Positions 1 through 5,369 are shown, counted from the first letter of the stretch. The stretch is 5,792 bases of DNA from CAYGZM01 sp964354365 (GCA_964354365.1 CAYGZM010000204.1:1-5792); one strand, 5' to 3'. The notes: generated by a model not told the origin, from the sequence alone. A program made the numbers and translations.

Positions 1-493
1 TCATCCAGTCGTGCGCGTGGACAATATCGAATTGCTCGCTTCCGGCCAAATCGACTGCCAGTGCGGCGTAGCGGTGAACCTCATTGTACATATCGTTGCT
101 GTAGTCCGAGCTGGTAAAAAGCTGCGAAGCTGAGCTGAGGCCGCCTTGGGCTATTTGCTTTTGCCTGATGGTCTCTTCGATTCGCCTCTGGTAGCTCTGG
201 GGCGTGGCGTATGCTTCGAGCGGCGAGTCAATTGTGCGGAATTCCACGTTCTTGAGCTCGGCAATCTTCAGAGACGTGGGCGTTGTCCGGGAGTGGGGAC
301 TGAGCAGCTTTACATGAGTGGCGTATTGACCATAGACAATCTTCGGCAGGACAAAAGTAACGTGTATGCCCTGCTGGTCCATTGCCTTTGTCAGTCCATA
401 GCAGGCTGTGCCGAGGCCGCCACTGATAAAGGGCGGAAACTCCCAGCCTAACATGAACACCCTCAAAGGTTCCCCCACATTATTTTGTCTCAT
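1..493 (-). CDS. Glycogen synthase-like glycosyltransferase, N-terminal part (cut by window edge)
   Basis: Probable retaining GT-B glycosyltransferase that would transfer glucose from a nucleotide sugar, as glycogen/starch synthases do. The 164 visible codons run off the left edge. After a short polar head the protein reads LRVFMLGWEFPPFISGGLG (about residues 10-28), the first strand and glycine-rich loop that binds the sugar nucleotide in this superfamily. It is followed by a helix ending GLTKAM and a strand HVTFVLP. The last visible residues are FDIVHAHDWM (about 155-164), matching the conserved 'D-V-x-H-x-H-D-W' element. The loop reads SGGLG rather than the KxGGLGD of classical GlgA, so a GT4-type glycogen synthase relative is more likely than canonical GlgA. 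ATG at 493 is chosen. GTG at 499 is in frame and possible, and neither has a strong ribosome binding site. The acceptor and donor cannot be read from this half. Confidence 0.85.
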   Translation of the reverse strand, partial: MRQNNVGEPLRVFMLGWEFPPFISGGLGTACYGLTKAMDQQGIHVTFVLPKIVYGQYATHVKLLSPHSRTTPTSLKIAELKNVEFRTIDSPLEAYATPQSYQRRIEETIRQKQIAQGGLSSASQLFTSSDYSNDMYNEVHRYAALAVDLAGSEQFDIVHAHDWM

Positions 494-616
494 AATCACT
501 CGTTCTGCAAGAAGCCGTGCAAGGGTTTCTCCTATGGCCCGATATTACACAGAAAGCGGGCGGGAAAATCCGCCGGTGCAAAGCAAATCAGCAAACCATC
601 GGTAAATAGCTTATCG

Positions 617-646
617 GCAAGAAATTACGCAATCTTAATTTCTTGC
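617..646. promoter_or_regulatory. Perfect 11-bp inverted repeat upstream of the glycosyltransferase gene
   Basis: GCAAGAAATTA (617-627) and TAATTTCTTGC (636-646) are exact reverse complements separated by 8 bases. The element lies about 125 bases upstream of the glycosyltransferase start. Neither side carries the T-run expected of a terminator, so it is read as an operator or an RNA hairpin. The role is inference. Confidence 0.45.
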
Positions 647-665
647 TTGCAAAAATACGGTTTTT

Positions 666-676
666 GGCACTGTGCC
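666..676. repeat. Short palindrome GGCACTGTGCC
   Basis: Perfect 5-bp arms around a central T, followed immediately by an AT-rich stretch with TATACT (677-682) and TATATT (682-687) that resemble -10 boxes. No well-spaced -35 box was found, so a promoter is not called. It could be a regulator site. Confidence 0.3.
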
Positions 677-857
677 TATACTATATTAGTCGGGGTTTTC
701 AGGGGTGTAAGTTCAGTAAATCTTTGAAAAACAGCTAATTTCAAGGCTGATACCGGGAATATTATAGGTTGCTGGCAGTCAGAGCAAAATAGTTGCAAAA
801 ATTCCACTCACCAGTGGTATTTTGGGGTTTTACGCGGTGGTTTGAGGGTATTTGGGC

Positions 858-908
858 CTGACACCTTTGCGTTTGCGAGTCAAAAGAGCCTATAGGCTGA
901 GGTGTCGG
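858..908. repeat. Nested inverted repeat
   Basis: GACACCT (860-866) pairs exactly with AGGTGTC (900-906), extendable by one G-U and one C-G pair. Inside it sits the perfect 12-bp palindrome AGCCTATAGGCT (887-898). The two-level symmetry suggests an RNA structure or a small REP-like element. No gene adjoins it directly. Confidence 0.4.
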
Positions 909-942
909 CAGCCATTAATGTGCGCAAACGGCGCATTGAAAA

Positions 943-973
943 GCCGTTCCGCAGGCAAAGCGAGCGGAACGGC
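943..973 (-). terminator. Rho-independent terminator of the histone-like gene
   Basis: GCCGTTCCGC (943-952) and GCGGAACGGC (964-973) form a perfect 10-bp GC-rich stem with an 11-base loop. Read on the minus strand, the stem is followed directly by TTTTC. It lies about 65 bases past the stop of the leftward gene ending at 1038, in the right orientation. Confidence 0.7.
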
Positions 974-1004
974 CTATTTCAAATAAGACCATTTTCAACG
1001 TAAG

Positions 1005-1020
1005 GCTTGTTTCAACAAGC
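1005..1020 (-). repeat. Small hairpin in the 3' untranslated region of the histone-like gene
   Basis: GCTTGT (1005-1010) and ACAAGC (1015-1020) form a 6-bp stem with a 4-base loop, 17 bases past the stop codon of the leftward gene. There is no T-run after it on the minus strand. It may protect the transcript end rather than terminate it. Confidence 0.35.
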
Positions 1021-1037
1021 AGTTAGGTGAAGCTGGC

Positions 1038-1223
1038 TTACAGGTCCTGCGGCTTGACTGTGCTGCGGCGGTTGGCCTTGGTTCTTGCAGCGGCATCGTC
1101 AAGCAGGCTGTACACCTTATTGCTGATCGCCTCGAGCGAGTCCGATGAGGTCATCATCTTCTTGCTCTTGATGTAGGCCTTGACTTTGCTTGCAACAATC
1201 AAGGAATCTCTTTGCTTTGCCAT
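1038..1223 (-). CDS. Bacterial histone-fold protein (61 residues, short third helix)
   Basis: Probable DNA-binding histone that acts in the nucleoid as a dimer or higher oligomer. The protein has an amphipathic helix (about residues 9-21, VASKVKAYIKSK), a loop (MMTSS), a long central helix (about 28-50) and the end RRSTVKPQDL. Seen here: R53, T55 and D60 are spaced exactly as R52, T54 and D59 of archaeal histone HMfB, where the R-D pair and the threonine stabilise the second loop. Known of the family: single-domain bacterial histones such as Bdellovibrio Bd0055 have about this length. The chain stops right after D-L, so the third helix is nearly absent, like the alpha3-truncated prokaryotic histones. 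Lysine and arginine are abundant. The start at ATG 1223 is supported by TGGAGGAT (1232-1239). A terminator follows at 943-973, so the gene is probably monocistronic. Identification is by eye, without a profile search. Confidence 0.75.
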   Translation of the reverse strand: MAKQRDSLIVASKVKAYIKSKKMMTSSDSLEAISNKVYSLLDDAAARTKANRRSTVKPQDL

Positions 1224-1231
1224 GTCTAAAA

Positions 1232-1239
1232 ATCCTCCA
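1232..1239 (-). promoter_or_regulatory. Strong ribosome binding site of the histone-like gene
   Basis: On the minus strand the bases read TGGAGGAT, a near-perfect anti-Shine-Dalgarno match ending about 8-10 bases before the ATG at 1223. This supports both the start choice and high translation. Confidence 0.7.
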
Positions 1240-1272
1240 TGCTAAAAGAGTTAAAAATTAGTAGCCCGGTAA

Positions 1273-1301
1273 CTTAATCCCTAAGTCCGGCACGCTGTCA
1301 A
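1273..1301 (-). promoter_or_regulatory. Possible sigma-70 promoter for the histone-like gene
   Basis: A perfect -35 box TTGACA occupies 1296-1301 (minus strand). With a 17-bp spacer the -10 position reads ATTAAG (1273-1278), which is a poor match. Placement about 50 bases upstream of the start codon is sensible, but only the -35 half is convincing. Confidence 0.35.
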
Positions 1302-1355
1302 AGCGTTCAAATTACACAGTCGAATTTGATTTGCAACAAAAAAATCCGGCGAAAA

Positions 1356-1369
1356 TGCAAAATTTTGCA
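1356..1369. promoter_or_regulatory. Perfect 14-bp palindrome, candidate operator
   Basis: TGCAAAATTTTGCA is fully self-complementary, with an A-tract/T-tract core. It lies between two divergent genes, about 130 bases from the histone-like start. Symmetric sites of this kind typically bind dimeric regulators, and A/T-tract cores also favour bent DNA. The binding protein is unknown. Confidence 0.4.
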
Positions 1370-1392
1370 GGCGCAAGGCAAATAGCGGTTGT

Positions 1393-1422
1393 CGCGTTGG
1401 CCGGAACGCGTGACCGATTTTT
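1393..1422 (+). terminator. Possible attenuator or leader terminator
   Basis: CGCGTT (1393-1398) and AACGCG (1405-1410) form a 6-bp stem with a 6-base loop. A GATTTTTCTT run follows about 6 bases after the stem on the plus strand. It lies about 160 bases before the rightward gene and has no upstream plus-strand gene to terminate, so it would act on a leader or small RNA, if at all. Confidence 0.25.
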
Positions 1423-1571
1423 CTTGGGCAGGCTTGAGGTTTTTGATAATCCAGCCGGTTCATTTTGACGAAGATATTCAGGAATGAGTGATTTATCCCT
1501 GCAGGGAGGCGGGGCGGAACTGGTGGTATTGCTAATGGTGAAAAGGGGCGCTTCAAGGCCCGATTTGTTAT

Positions 1572-1577
1572 GGAGAG
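1572..1577 (+). promoter_or_regulatory. Ribosome binding site deciding the start at 1583
   Basis: GGAGAG lies 5 bases before the ATG at 1583 (counting from its last base), while nothing comparable precedes the earlier in-frame ATG at 1484. It is the main reason for the shorter 106-residue protein. Confidence 0.6.
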
Positions 1578-1582
1578 ACCAG

Positions 1583-1903
1583 ATGACAAAGCGTTCGAGG
1601 AAAGACCAAAAATCGCAGGCCAAGCTTCAGGGTTATGTTGTTGTCACGTTTGCCGAGGACCTCGATCAGGCCAGAGACTTCGAGAGTCTCCTGAAGGCCA
1701 ATGATGTGCCGGTTGTAGTCGAGGAGCAAAAAGACCAGATGGGTAACAGCGAGATTGCGGTGATGGTTCCGGAAGAGTTCCTTGACGAGGCGCACGTGAT
1801 AATCGAGTCGCAGGATGCCTACGATGACTTCTATGATTTCGCAGTTGACGACGACGAGGACGACGAGGACTTTGGCGCCGACGCGTTCGACGACGATTTC
1901 TGA
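1583..1903 (+). CDS. DUF2007-like small protein with very acidic C-terminal tail
   Basis: A 106-residue protein of unknown function. Residues about 14-80 show a ferredoxin-like strand-helix-strand pattern: GYVVVTF, then a helix with ARDFESLLKANDVP, then VVVEEQ, then a strand EIAVMVPEEFLDEA and a helix HVIIESQ. The order and the 'LL-x-A-x-x-V-P' and 'V-P-E-E-x-L-x-x-A' elements resemble DUF2007, called a putative signal-transducing domain. The last 25 or so residues are mostly Asp, Glu, Phe and Tyr, and almost no positive charge remains. The head (MTKRSRKDQKSQ) is basic. ATG 1583 is preferred to ATG 1484 because GGAGAG (1572-1577) sits at proper distance and the recognisable domain begins just after it. 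It is divergent from the histone-like gene and 109 bases ahead of the next small gene. DUF2007 membership is a judgement by eye. Confidence 0.75.
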   Translation: MTKRSRKDQKSQAKLQGYVVVTFAEDLDQARDFESLLKANDVPVVVEEQKDQMGNSEIAVMVPEEFLDEAHVIIESQDAYDDFYDFAVDDDEDDEDFGADAFDDDF

Positions 1904-2012
1904 GGTTTCGGCCGTGCAGCACCGGCGGGGGAACAGAAACCGTGTGGCTGGCTTCTGGGGGAGTTCGTATTTGGCAGTCAATGAGGCAATACAGGATTAC
2001 ACGTGATACGGT

Positions 2013-2354
2013 ATGACAGAGAGAATGTCAAAAGATCATCGTGACAGTGACGGGCGCAGGCAGAGCGTCGTTGACAGGCGGCTTGGGCTGGATCGTCGGC
2101 GCGGGCCGGGGAGACGGCTCAGTAACGACCGAAAGGCTGCTGAAGAAGGCCGCATGTCCGACGAGCAGTTTGAGTTCCTGCTTGCTATCGATGAGTACAA
2201 ACGCAAGAACGCAAGGCCATTCCCGACGTGGACCGAAGTCCTCGAAGTAATCAAGGCCCTCGGCTACCGCAGGGTGGCTGAGCCCCAATCGCTCGAACAG
2301 CTCGCCCAAGAGCCTGAGCAGACCAAGGTGCCTTTGGGAACATGGCTGGACTAA
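2013..2354 (+). CDS. Small conserved-type hypothetical protein with Arg-rich head
   Basis: A 113-residue protein I do not recognise as a named family. Residues about 10-40 are very basic and built on a recurrent D-R-R motif (VDRRLG, LDRRRG, GRR, NDRK), probably disordered or nucleic-acid/phospholipid binding. Residues about 49-95 look like a compact helical domain: DEQFEFLLAIDEYKRKN, then the turn RPFPTWTEVLEVIKALGYRRV with two aromatic and proline positions. The tail is acidic/glutamine rich and ends GTWLD. No signal peptide or membrane segment is seen. ATG 2013 is the first after an in-frame TGA at 2004-2006, and ATG 2025 is an alternative. Neither has a good ribosome binding site, which may mean translation depends on the upstream gene. 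It follows the DUF2007-like gene by 109 bases with no clear terminator between, so an operon is possible. Confidence 0.7.
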   Translation: MTERMSKDHRDSDGRRQSVVDRRLGLDRRRGPGRRLSNDRKAAEEGRMSDEQFEFLLAIDEYKRKNARPFPTWTEVLEVIKALGYRRVAEPQSLEQLAQEPEQTKVPLGTWLD

Positions 2355-2363
2355 GCCACTCTG

Positions 2364-2381
2364 ACAAATCCCACGATTTGT
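2364..2381 (+). terminator. Hairpin just after the 113-residue gene
   Basis: ACAAATC (2364-2370) and GATTTGT (2375-2381) form a perfect 7-bp stem with a CCAC loop, 9 bases after the TAA. The stem is AT-rich and no T-run follows, so as an intrinsic terminator it is weak. It lies between converging genes and could work in both directions. Confidence 0.35.
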
Positions 2382-2446
2382 AATTCCGACTCCCGGCACC
2401 CCGGCAACGAATCCATTGAAATAGTCTCACATCCCCCGTCCATCTT

Positions 2447-2488
2447 CTGTCGTCTGTCTTCCGTCATCCGTCATCGGTCCTCCCTCAT
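2447..2488. repeat. Degenerate 7-bp tandem repeat, six units
   Basis: Units in phase are CTGTCGT, CTGTCTT, CCGTCAT, CCGTCAT, CGGTCCT and CCCTCAT, with consensus CYGTCNT. Flanking bases are also pyrimidine rich on this strand. The tract ends 8 bases before the stop codon of the leftward GLUG gene, in the gap between converging genes. Confidence 0.6.
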
Positions 2489-2496
2489 CTACCCAT

Positions 2497-4035
2497 TTAC
2501 TCTTCTCTCATCCACTCCTCTGCCACGATCCACAGGTCGAGGAAATTGACTATTCTGTCTTTATTGATATCTCCAGCAGGGACGGTTCTTAAATAGGGGT
2601 ATGTTTGGTTCTCTCCGATATCCCATACGTTGATAAAATCCCAGCCTTGGAAGGTGGATTGCTGTTTCATTTGGGCAGTGGTTCTGCCATAGTTGGGATC
2701 ACAGTTGGTTTCACCATCTTCTTGAGAACCGCACATATTGGGTTCACCACTGGTTTCTATGTCCCAGTAGGAATCGTTGATAATACTGTAGTGGTTGACT
2801 CCCACCAGCCCACCGACATCAAGATCTCCGCTGACTGAGCTGGTCGAATAGCAGTTGCTGATAGCGTAGTGTCTTTCGTCCCCTCCCACGAGCCCTCCGA
2901 CAGCCTGAACACCGCTGACTGAGCCAGTCGAATAGCAGTCCCTGACAATGTTGTAGTAGCTATATCCCACCAGCCCGCCGACGTCAAAATCCCCACTGAC
3001 TGAGCCAGTCGAATAGCTCTTGAGGATGTCGCCGCAGTTCCATGCCACCAGCCCGCCGACAGAATCCTTGCCAATGACCCACCCGCTCGAATGACAGTTG
3101 CTGATAAGGCTATCCTCGTTCTTTCCCACGAGCCCGCCGACAACCTGATTGCCGCTGACAAAGCCAGTCGAACAGCAGTCACTGACAATGCTGTACCAGC
3201 TAAATCCCACCAGCCCGCCGACATAGGAATCTCCGCTGACTGAGCCGGTCGAATAGCAGTTGCTGATAAGGCCGGCGTCGTTCATTCCCACCAGCCCGCC
3301 GACGTAATCCTTGCTAATGACCGACCTGCTCGCATAGCACTCGCGGATAATGCCGTAGTTCCACGCCACCAGCCCGCCGATATAGGAATCTCCGCTGATC
3401 GAGCCGGTCGAATAGCACTTGGTGATAGTGCCACTGTAGTCGTTCGATCCCACCAGCCCACCAACAAACGAATCTCCGCTGACGGAGCCGGCGGTATAGG
3501 AGTTGCTGATATTGCCGTAGTTGTGTCCTACCAGCCCCCCGACATCAGAACCTGTGCCGCTTACCGAGCCGGTCGAACGGCAGTTGCTGATACTGGCAAA
3601 GTAGCTAAAGCCCACCAGCCCGCCGACAAGATTGCCCCCGACAATCGAGACATCCTCTACGCCAAGATTTCTGATTTGGCCGTCCGTTCCGAGATACCCG
3701 AACAGGCCCACATAATCACTTCCGGGCATGTTCACATCCACGTTGCGGATGACATAATCATTTCCGTCGAAGACGCCGGTGAACCAGTTGGGATCGTTGC
3801 CGACGGGGGTAATTGGGACGTCGTTGAGGTCTATATCAGCGGTCAGGACAAAATGGCTGCCCCAGTCTGGCGGGGTCGCCATCAGCTCCTGCCAATCGGA
3901 AACGGCGCTAATCCGGTATGGTTCGCCCTCAGTGCCGGAGCCACCGCTATACTTGCCCTGAGCCACCGTCCCAAAACAGCAGAAGATTAGAACTACCGCA
4001 ATTCCCCCTATCTCCGACCTTCTCGCCTTACCCAT
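2497..4035 (-). CDS. Secreted GLUG-repeat protein with C-terminal dockerin-like motif
   Basis: A 512-residue exported protein, probably a surface or extracellular beta-rich scaffold or adhesin; the substrate is unknown. An N-terminal signal peptide (basic MGKARR, hydrophobic core about residues 10-22, likely cut near AQG at 25-27) is followed by a head typical of GLUG proteins (about 30-105: PYRISAVSDWQEL, DIDL, FTGVFDGNDYVI). Eleven repeats of x-V-G-G-L-V-G start at about residue 136 and run to about 425, each 26-29 residues with the pattern I-x-x-C-Y-S-T-G-S-V-S-G. They would stack as a beta-solenoid. A closing block (about 421-483: SYWDIETSG, TTAQM, TFQGWDF, YPYL) is standard for the family. 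Residues 488-501 (D489, N491, D493, N497, D500) match one half of a type I dockerin calcium loop. ATG 4035 has AAAGG at about 8 bases. It lies 113 bases downstream of the 313-residue gene and may share its transcript. Confidence 0.88.
   Translation of the reverse strand: MGKARRSEIGGIAVVLIFCCFGTVAQGKYSGGSGTEGEPYRISAVSDWQELMATPPDWGSHFVLTADIDLNDVPITPVGNDPNWFTGVFDGNDYVIRNVDVNMPGSDYVGLFGYLGTDGQIRNLGVEDVSIVGGNLVGGLVGFSYFASISNCRSTGSVSGTGSDVGGLVGHNYGNISNSYTAGSVSGDSFVGGLVGSNDYSGTITKCYSTGSISGDSYIGGLVAWNYGIIRECYASRSVISKDYVGGLVGMNDAGLISNCYSTGSVSGDSYVGGLVGFSWYSIVSDCCSTGFVSGNQVVGGLVGKNEDSLISNCHSSGWVIGKDSVGGLVAWNCGDILKSYSTGSVSGDFDVGGLVGYSYYNIVRDCYSTGSVSGVQAVGGLVGGDERHYAISNCYSTSSVSGDLDVGGLVGVNHYSIINDSYWDIETSGEPNMCGSQEDGETNCDPNYGRTTAQMKQQSTFQGWDFINVWDIGENQTYPYLRTVPAGDINKDRIVNFLDLWIVAEEWMREE
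2761..3633 (-). repeat. Coding tandem repeats of about 78-84 bp (GLUG units)
   Basis: On the plus strand the word 'CCACCAGCCCGCCGAC' or close variants recur at roughly 2799, 2892, 2968, 3048, 3128, 3208, 3288, 3368, 3450, 3525 and 3612, mostly about 80 bases apart. Several units are almost identical, which indicates amplification by unequal crossing-over rather than only ancient divergence. Copy number may vary between strains and the tract may be hard to assemble. Confidence 0.8.
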
Positions 4036-4148
4036 GCTTGCAACCTTTAATGGAAAACTCGGCCACTACCGGAATAGGCACTATCTTCAGTGTACTCGCT
4101 CCAATCATCCACAGGTGGCTGGGCCCTATGTTACTACTATTCAATTAT

Positions 4149-5090
4149 CTACTGTTCCTCTTTGCCAGACTCTATCGTATCAAGCAAAGGCGTGTCCTCT
4201 GATGGAAGGTTGACCGTGAGTTCCCACTGTTGGAATCTGCCACTGCTTCGACTCTTGACCATTCTTCCCCAGACCTCCAACGGTTTACCCTCAAACAGAG
4301 CGCGCGTATATATGTTCCTGGGGCGACTTACGTCCGGATCTATTATCTCAGAGTATTCGTGCCCCATTTGGTGCAAACCCTGCGGATTCTCAAATGTTAC
4401 AAGTGCTTTGCCAGTTTCTGTGTTAATGCGGATGAATCGTACACGGTACTTCTCAAAGCCCTTTGAGGATCCTCCTGGGTCAAGATTATAGCCACTGGTT
4501 AACGCGCGTTTGTCTTGCGATGTCAGTCGTATTGCTGATCTCGATGATCTTCTCGTGATGAGAAGCGTCGTTGCCGAACGGTCTATTGGCTCCACAAGGT
4601 TATTAAGGCTTTCATCGACCACATCGAGAACCTTCATGGTTTCAACTGTTGTGGTAGTCTCAATCTGAAACCTCCTGGCCAGCGTCTCCAGCGCGTCAAC
4701 AGCTTCGTCTCGCGAGATTAATCCCTTCTTGCTTTCAATATGCCGTCTGAGCAATGCGCGGGTCCACTTCCAGAGAGTCTTTGCAAGATCATACCCGACC
4801 ATCAAGCCCAAAGGAATCACCACGACTACGACCACATCGAAAGATTTGTACACAAGAGCGCGTATTTTTGTGCGGGAACGAAGGTCGGGACTGAGAGGTT
4901 TTGTTGACAATTCGCGATTGCGATAGATGGCCGTGCTGATTTCCCAAAATTCTCTCCACCCGTCAAGCACTCTTGCCAAATCGCGCACATCGATAATCCC
5001 CTTGTCGCTATCAAGCCCGGTGAACGAGAGTCTCACCTCGTCGACAATCTCCTGCTGAGGAGAATTAAAGGTGTTCCGACCTTCCGCCAC
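4149..5090 (-). CDS. Unrecognised 313-residue protein with one hydrophobic segment
   Basis: Function unknown. The head contains VRLSFTGLDSDKGIIDVRDL (about residues 19-38), a beta strand plus helix. Its layout recalls a loose group of uncharacterised proteins annotated as DUF7946, but I hold that only weakly. Residues 84-99 (FDVVVVVVIPLGLMVG) form a strong hydrophobic stretch flanked by a basic/aromatic region (LWKWTRALLRRH), so a single membrane segment or a buried helical hairpin is likely. Residues about 125-175 are helical. The C-terminal part (about 214-295) is beta-rich, with YRVRFIRINTETGKALVTF and a conserved-looking DVSRPRNIYTRALFEGKPL. The tail is acidic. The start is GTG at 5090, supported by AGGGGAG ending 5 bases upstream; no ATG start fits the N-terminal sequence. 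The GLUG gene follows in the same direction, so co-transcription is possible. Confidence 0.75.
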   Translation of the reverse strand: MAEGRNTFNSPQQEIVDEVRLSFTGLDSDKGIIDVRDLARVLDGWREFWEISTAIYRNRELSTKPLSPDLRSRTKIRALVYKSFDVVVVVVIPLGLMVGYDLAKTLWKWTRALLRRHIESKKGLISRDEAVDALETLARRFQIETTTTVETMKVLDVVDESLNNLVEPIDRSATTLLITRRSSRSAIRLTSQDKRALTSGYNLDPGGSSKGFEKYRVRFIRINTETGKALVTFENPQGLHQMGHEYSEIIDPDVSRPRNIYTRALFEGKPLEVWGRMVKSRSSGRFQQWELTVNLPSEDTPLLDTIESGKEEQ

Positions 5091-5121
5091 AAGAACTCCC
5101 CTCTATCCTATTTACGATCTC

Positions 5122-5150
5122 AGTTTATCCCGCCAGATGACCCTCGTCTA
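5122..5150 (-). promoter_or_regulatory. Possible promoter of the 313-residue gene
   Basis: On the minus strand TAGACG (5145-5150) and TAAACT (5122-5127) are separated by 17 bases, each matching four of six consensus positions. Transcription would begin about 25 bases before the GTG. This is a weak match and could be chance. Confidence 0.3.
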
Positions 5151-5314
5151 TCTCACCCGGGTTTGGTTCACTCACTCCTGAGTCATCTACTTACAAATTA
5201 CCGCCCATTCTCCATCCAGTCAAGAGGAAAACCAGCCAAAATAGTCTGGCTCGGAGATCACCCGAGAACCAACGGTATAACCCCTACAGCCTCCCTCCCC
5301 GGACCCCTCACGAA

Positions 5315-5369
5315 TTAACCACTCACCAAATCTGCGTAAACCTGCGAAATCCGCGAAATCTGTGGTTAA
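5315..5369. repeat. Inverted repeat enclosing phased decamer-like repeats
   Basis: TTAACCAC (5315-5322) and GTGGTTAA (5362-5369) are exact reverse complements. Between them lie successive variants: TCTGCGTAAA (5331-5340), CCTGCGAAAT (5341-5350), CCGCGAAAT (5351-5359) and the start of CTGTGGTTAAA (5360-5370). The spacing is close to one DNA turn. The block ends 8 bases before the -35 box at 5377. Confidence 0.55.

Larger units (their letters stand above)
494..1037. other. 544-base intergenic region with several inverted repeats
   Basis: No convincing gene is seen on either strand. The short open frames here have no ribosome binding site and no recognisable sequence. The region is unusually rich in perfect inverted repeats: 617-646, 666-676, 858-908, 943-973 and 1005-1020, listed separately. 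It must contain the promoter of the glycosyltransferase gene (leftward) and the terminator of the 61-residue gene (also leftward). A small structured RNA somewhere in 600-910 is possible but I recognise no family. Confidence 0.6.
1224..1582. other. 359-base divergent intergenic region
   Basis: This spacer separates the leftward histone-like gene from the rightward DUF2007-like gene and must hold both promoters. It contains the 14-bp palindrome at 1356-1369, a hairpin with a T-run at 1393-1422 and the 12-bp palindrome TCCCTGCAGGGA at 1496-1507. An ATG at 1484 opens the rightward frame early, but the 1484-1582 extension has no ribosome binding site and unconserved-looking sequence, so it is treated as untranslated leader. 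Confidence 0.5.

Noticed and set aside
146..451. Plus-strand open frame near the left edge
   Set aside because: It is antisense to the glycosyltransferase, whose conserved motifs are clear on the minus strand.
664..690. Sigma-54 or sigma-70 promoter at TTGGCAC...TATATT
   Set aside because: The GG-to-GC spacing does not fit sigma-54, and only 12 bases separate the would-be -35 and -10 boxes.
1484..1582. Longer start of the DUF2007-like gene
   Set aside because: The extension has no ribosome binding site and no domain-like sequence; GGAGAG supports ATG 1583.
1568..1981. Minus-strand open frame of 137 codons opposite the DUF2007-like gene
   Set aside because: Its valine/leucine-rich text is the mirror of the acidic GAC/GAG tract; the plus-strand frame has a domain and a ribosome binding site.
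2757..3224. Open frame on the minus strand in another phase of the GLUG gene
   Set aside because: It is a shadow frame kept open by the repeat; its translation is repetitive Ser/Ala/Trp/Arg text without ribosome binding site or domain.
2761..3640. Regular repeats of about 80 bp resembling a CRISPR array
   Set aside because: The repeats are in frame inside a 512-codon gene and translate to GLUG motifs; the intervening bases are also repetitive, not unique spacers.
3523..3990. Plus-strand open frame opposite the GLUG gene
   Set aside because: It lies antisense to the signal peptide and repeat head of a well-supported gene and has no recognisable sequence.
4036..4148. Separate promoter or terminator between the 313-residue gene and the GLUG gene
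   Set aside because: No hairpin with T-run and no well-spaced promoter boxes were found, so nothing is called.
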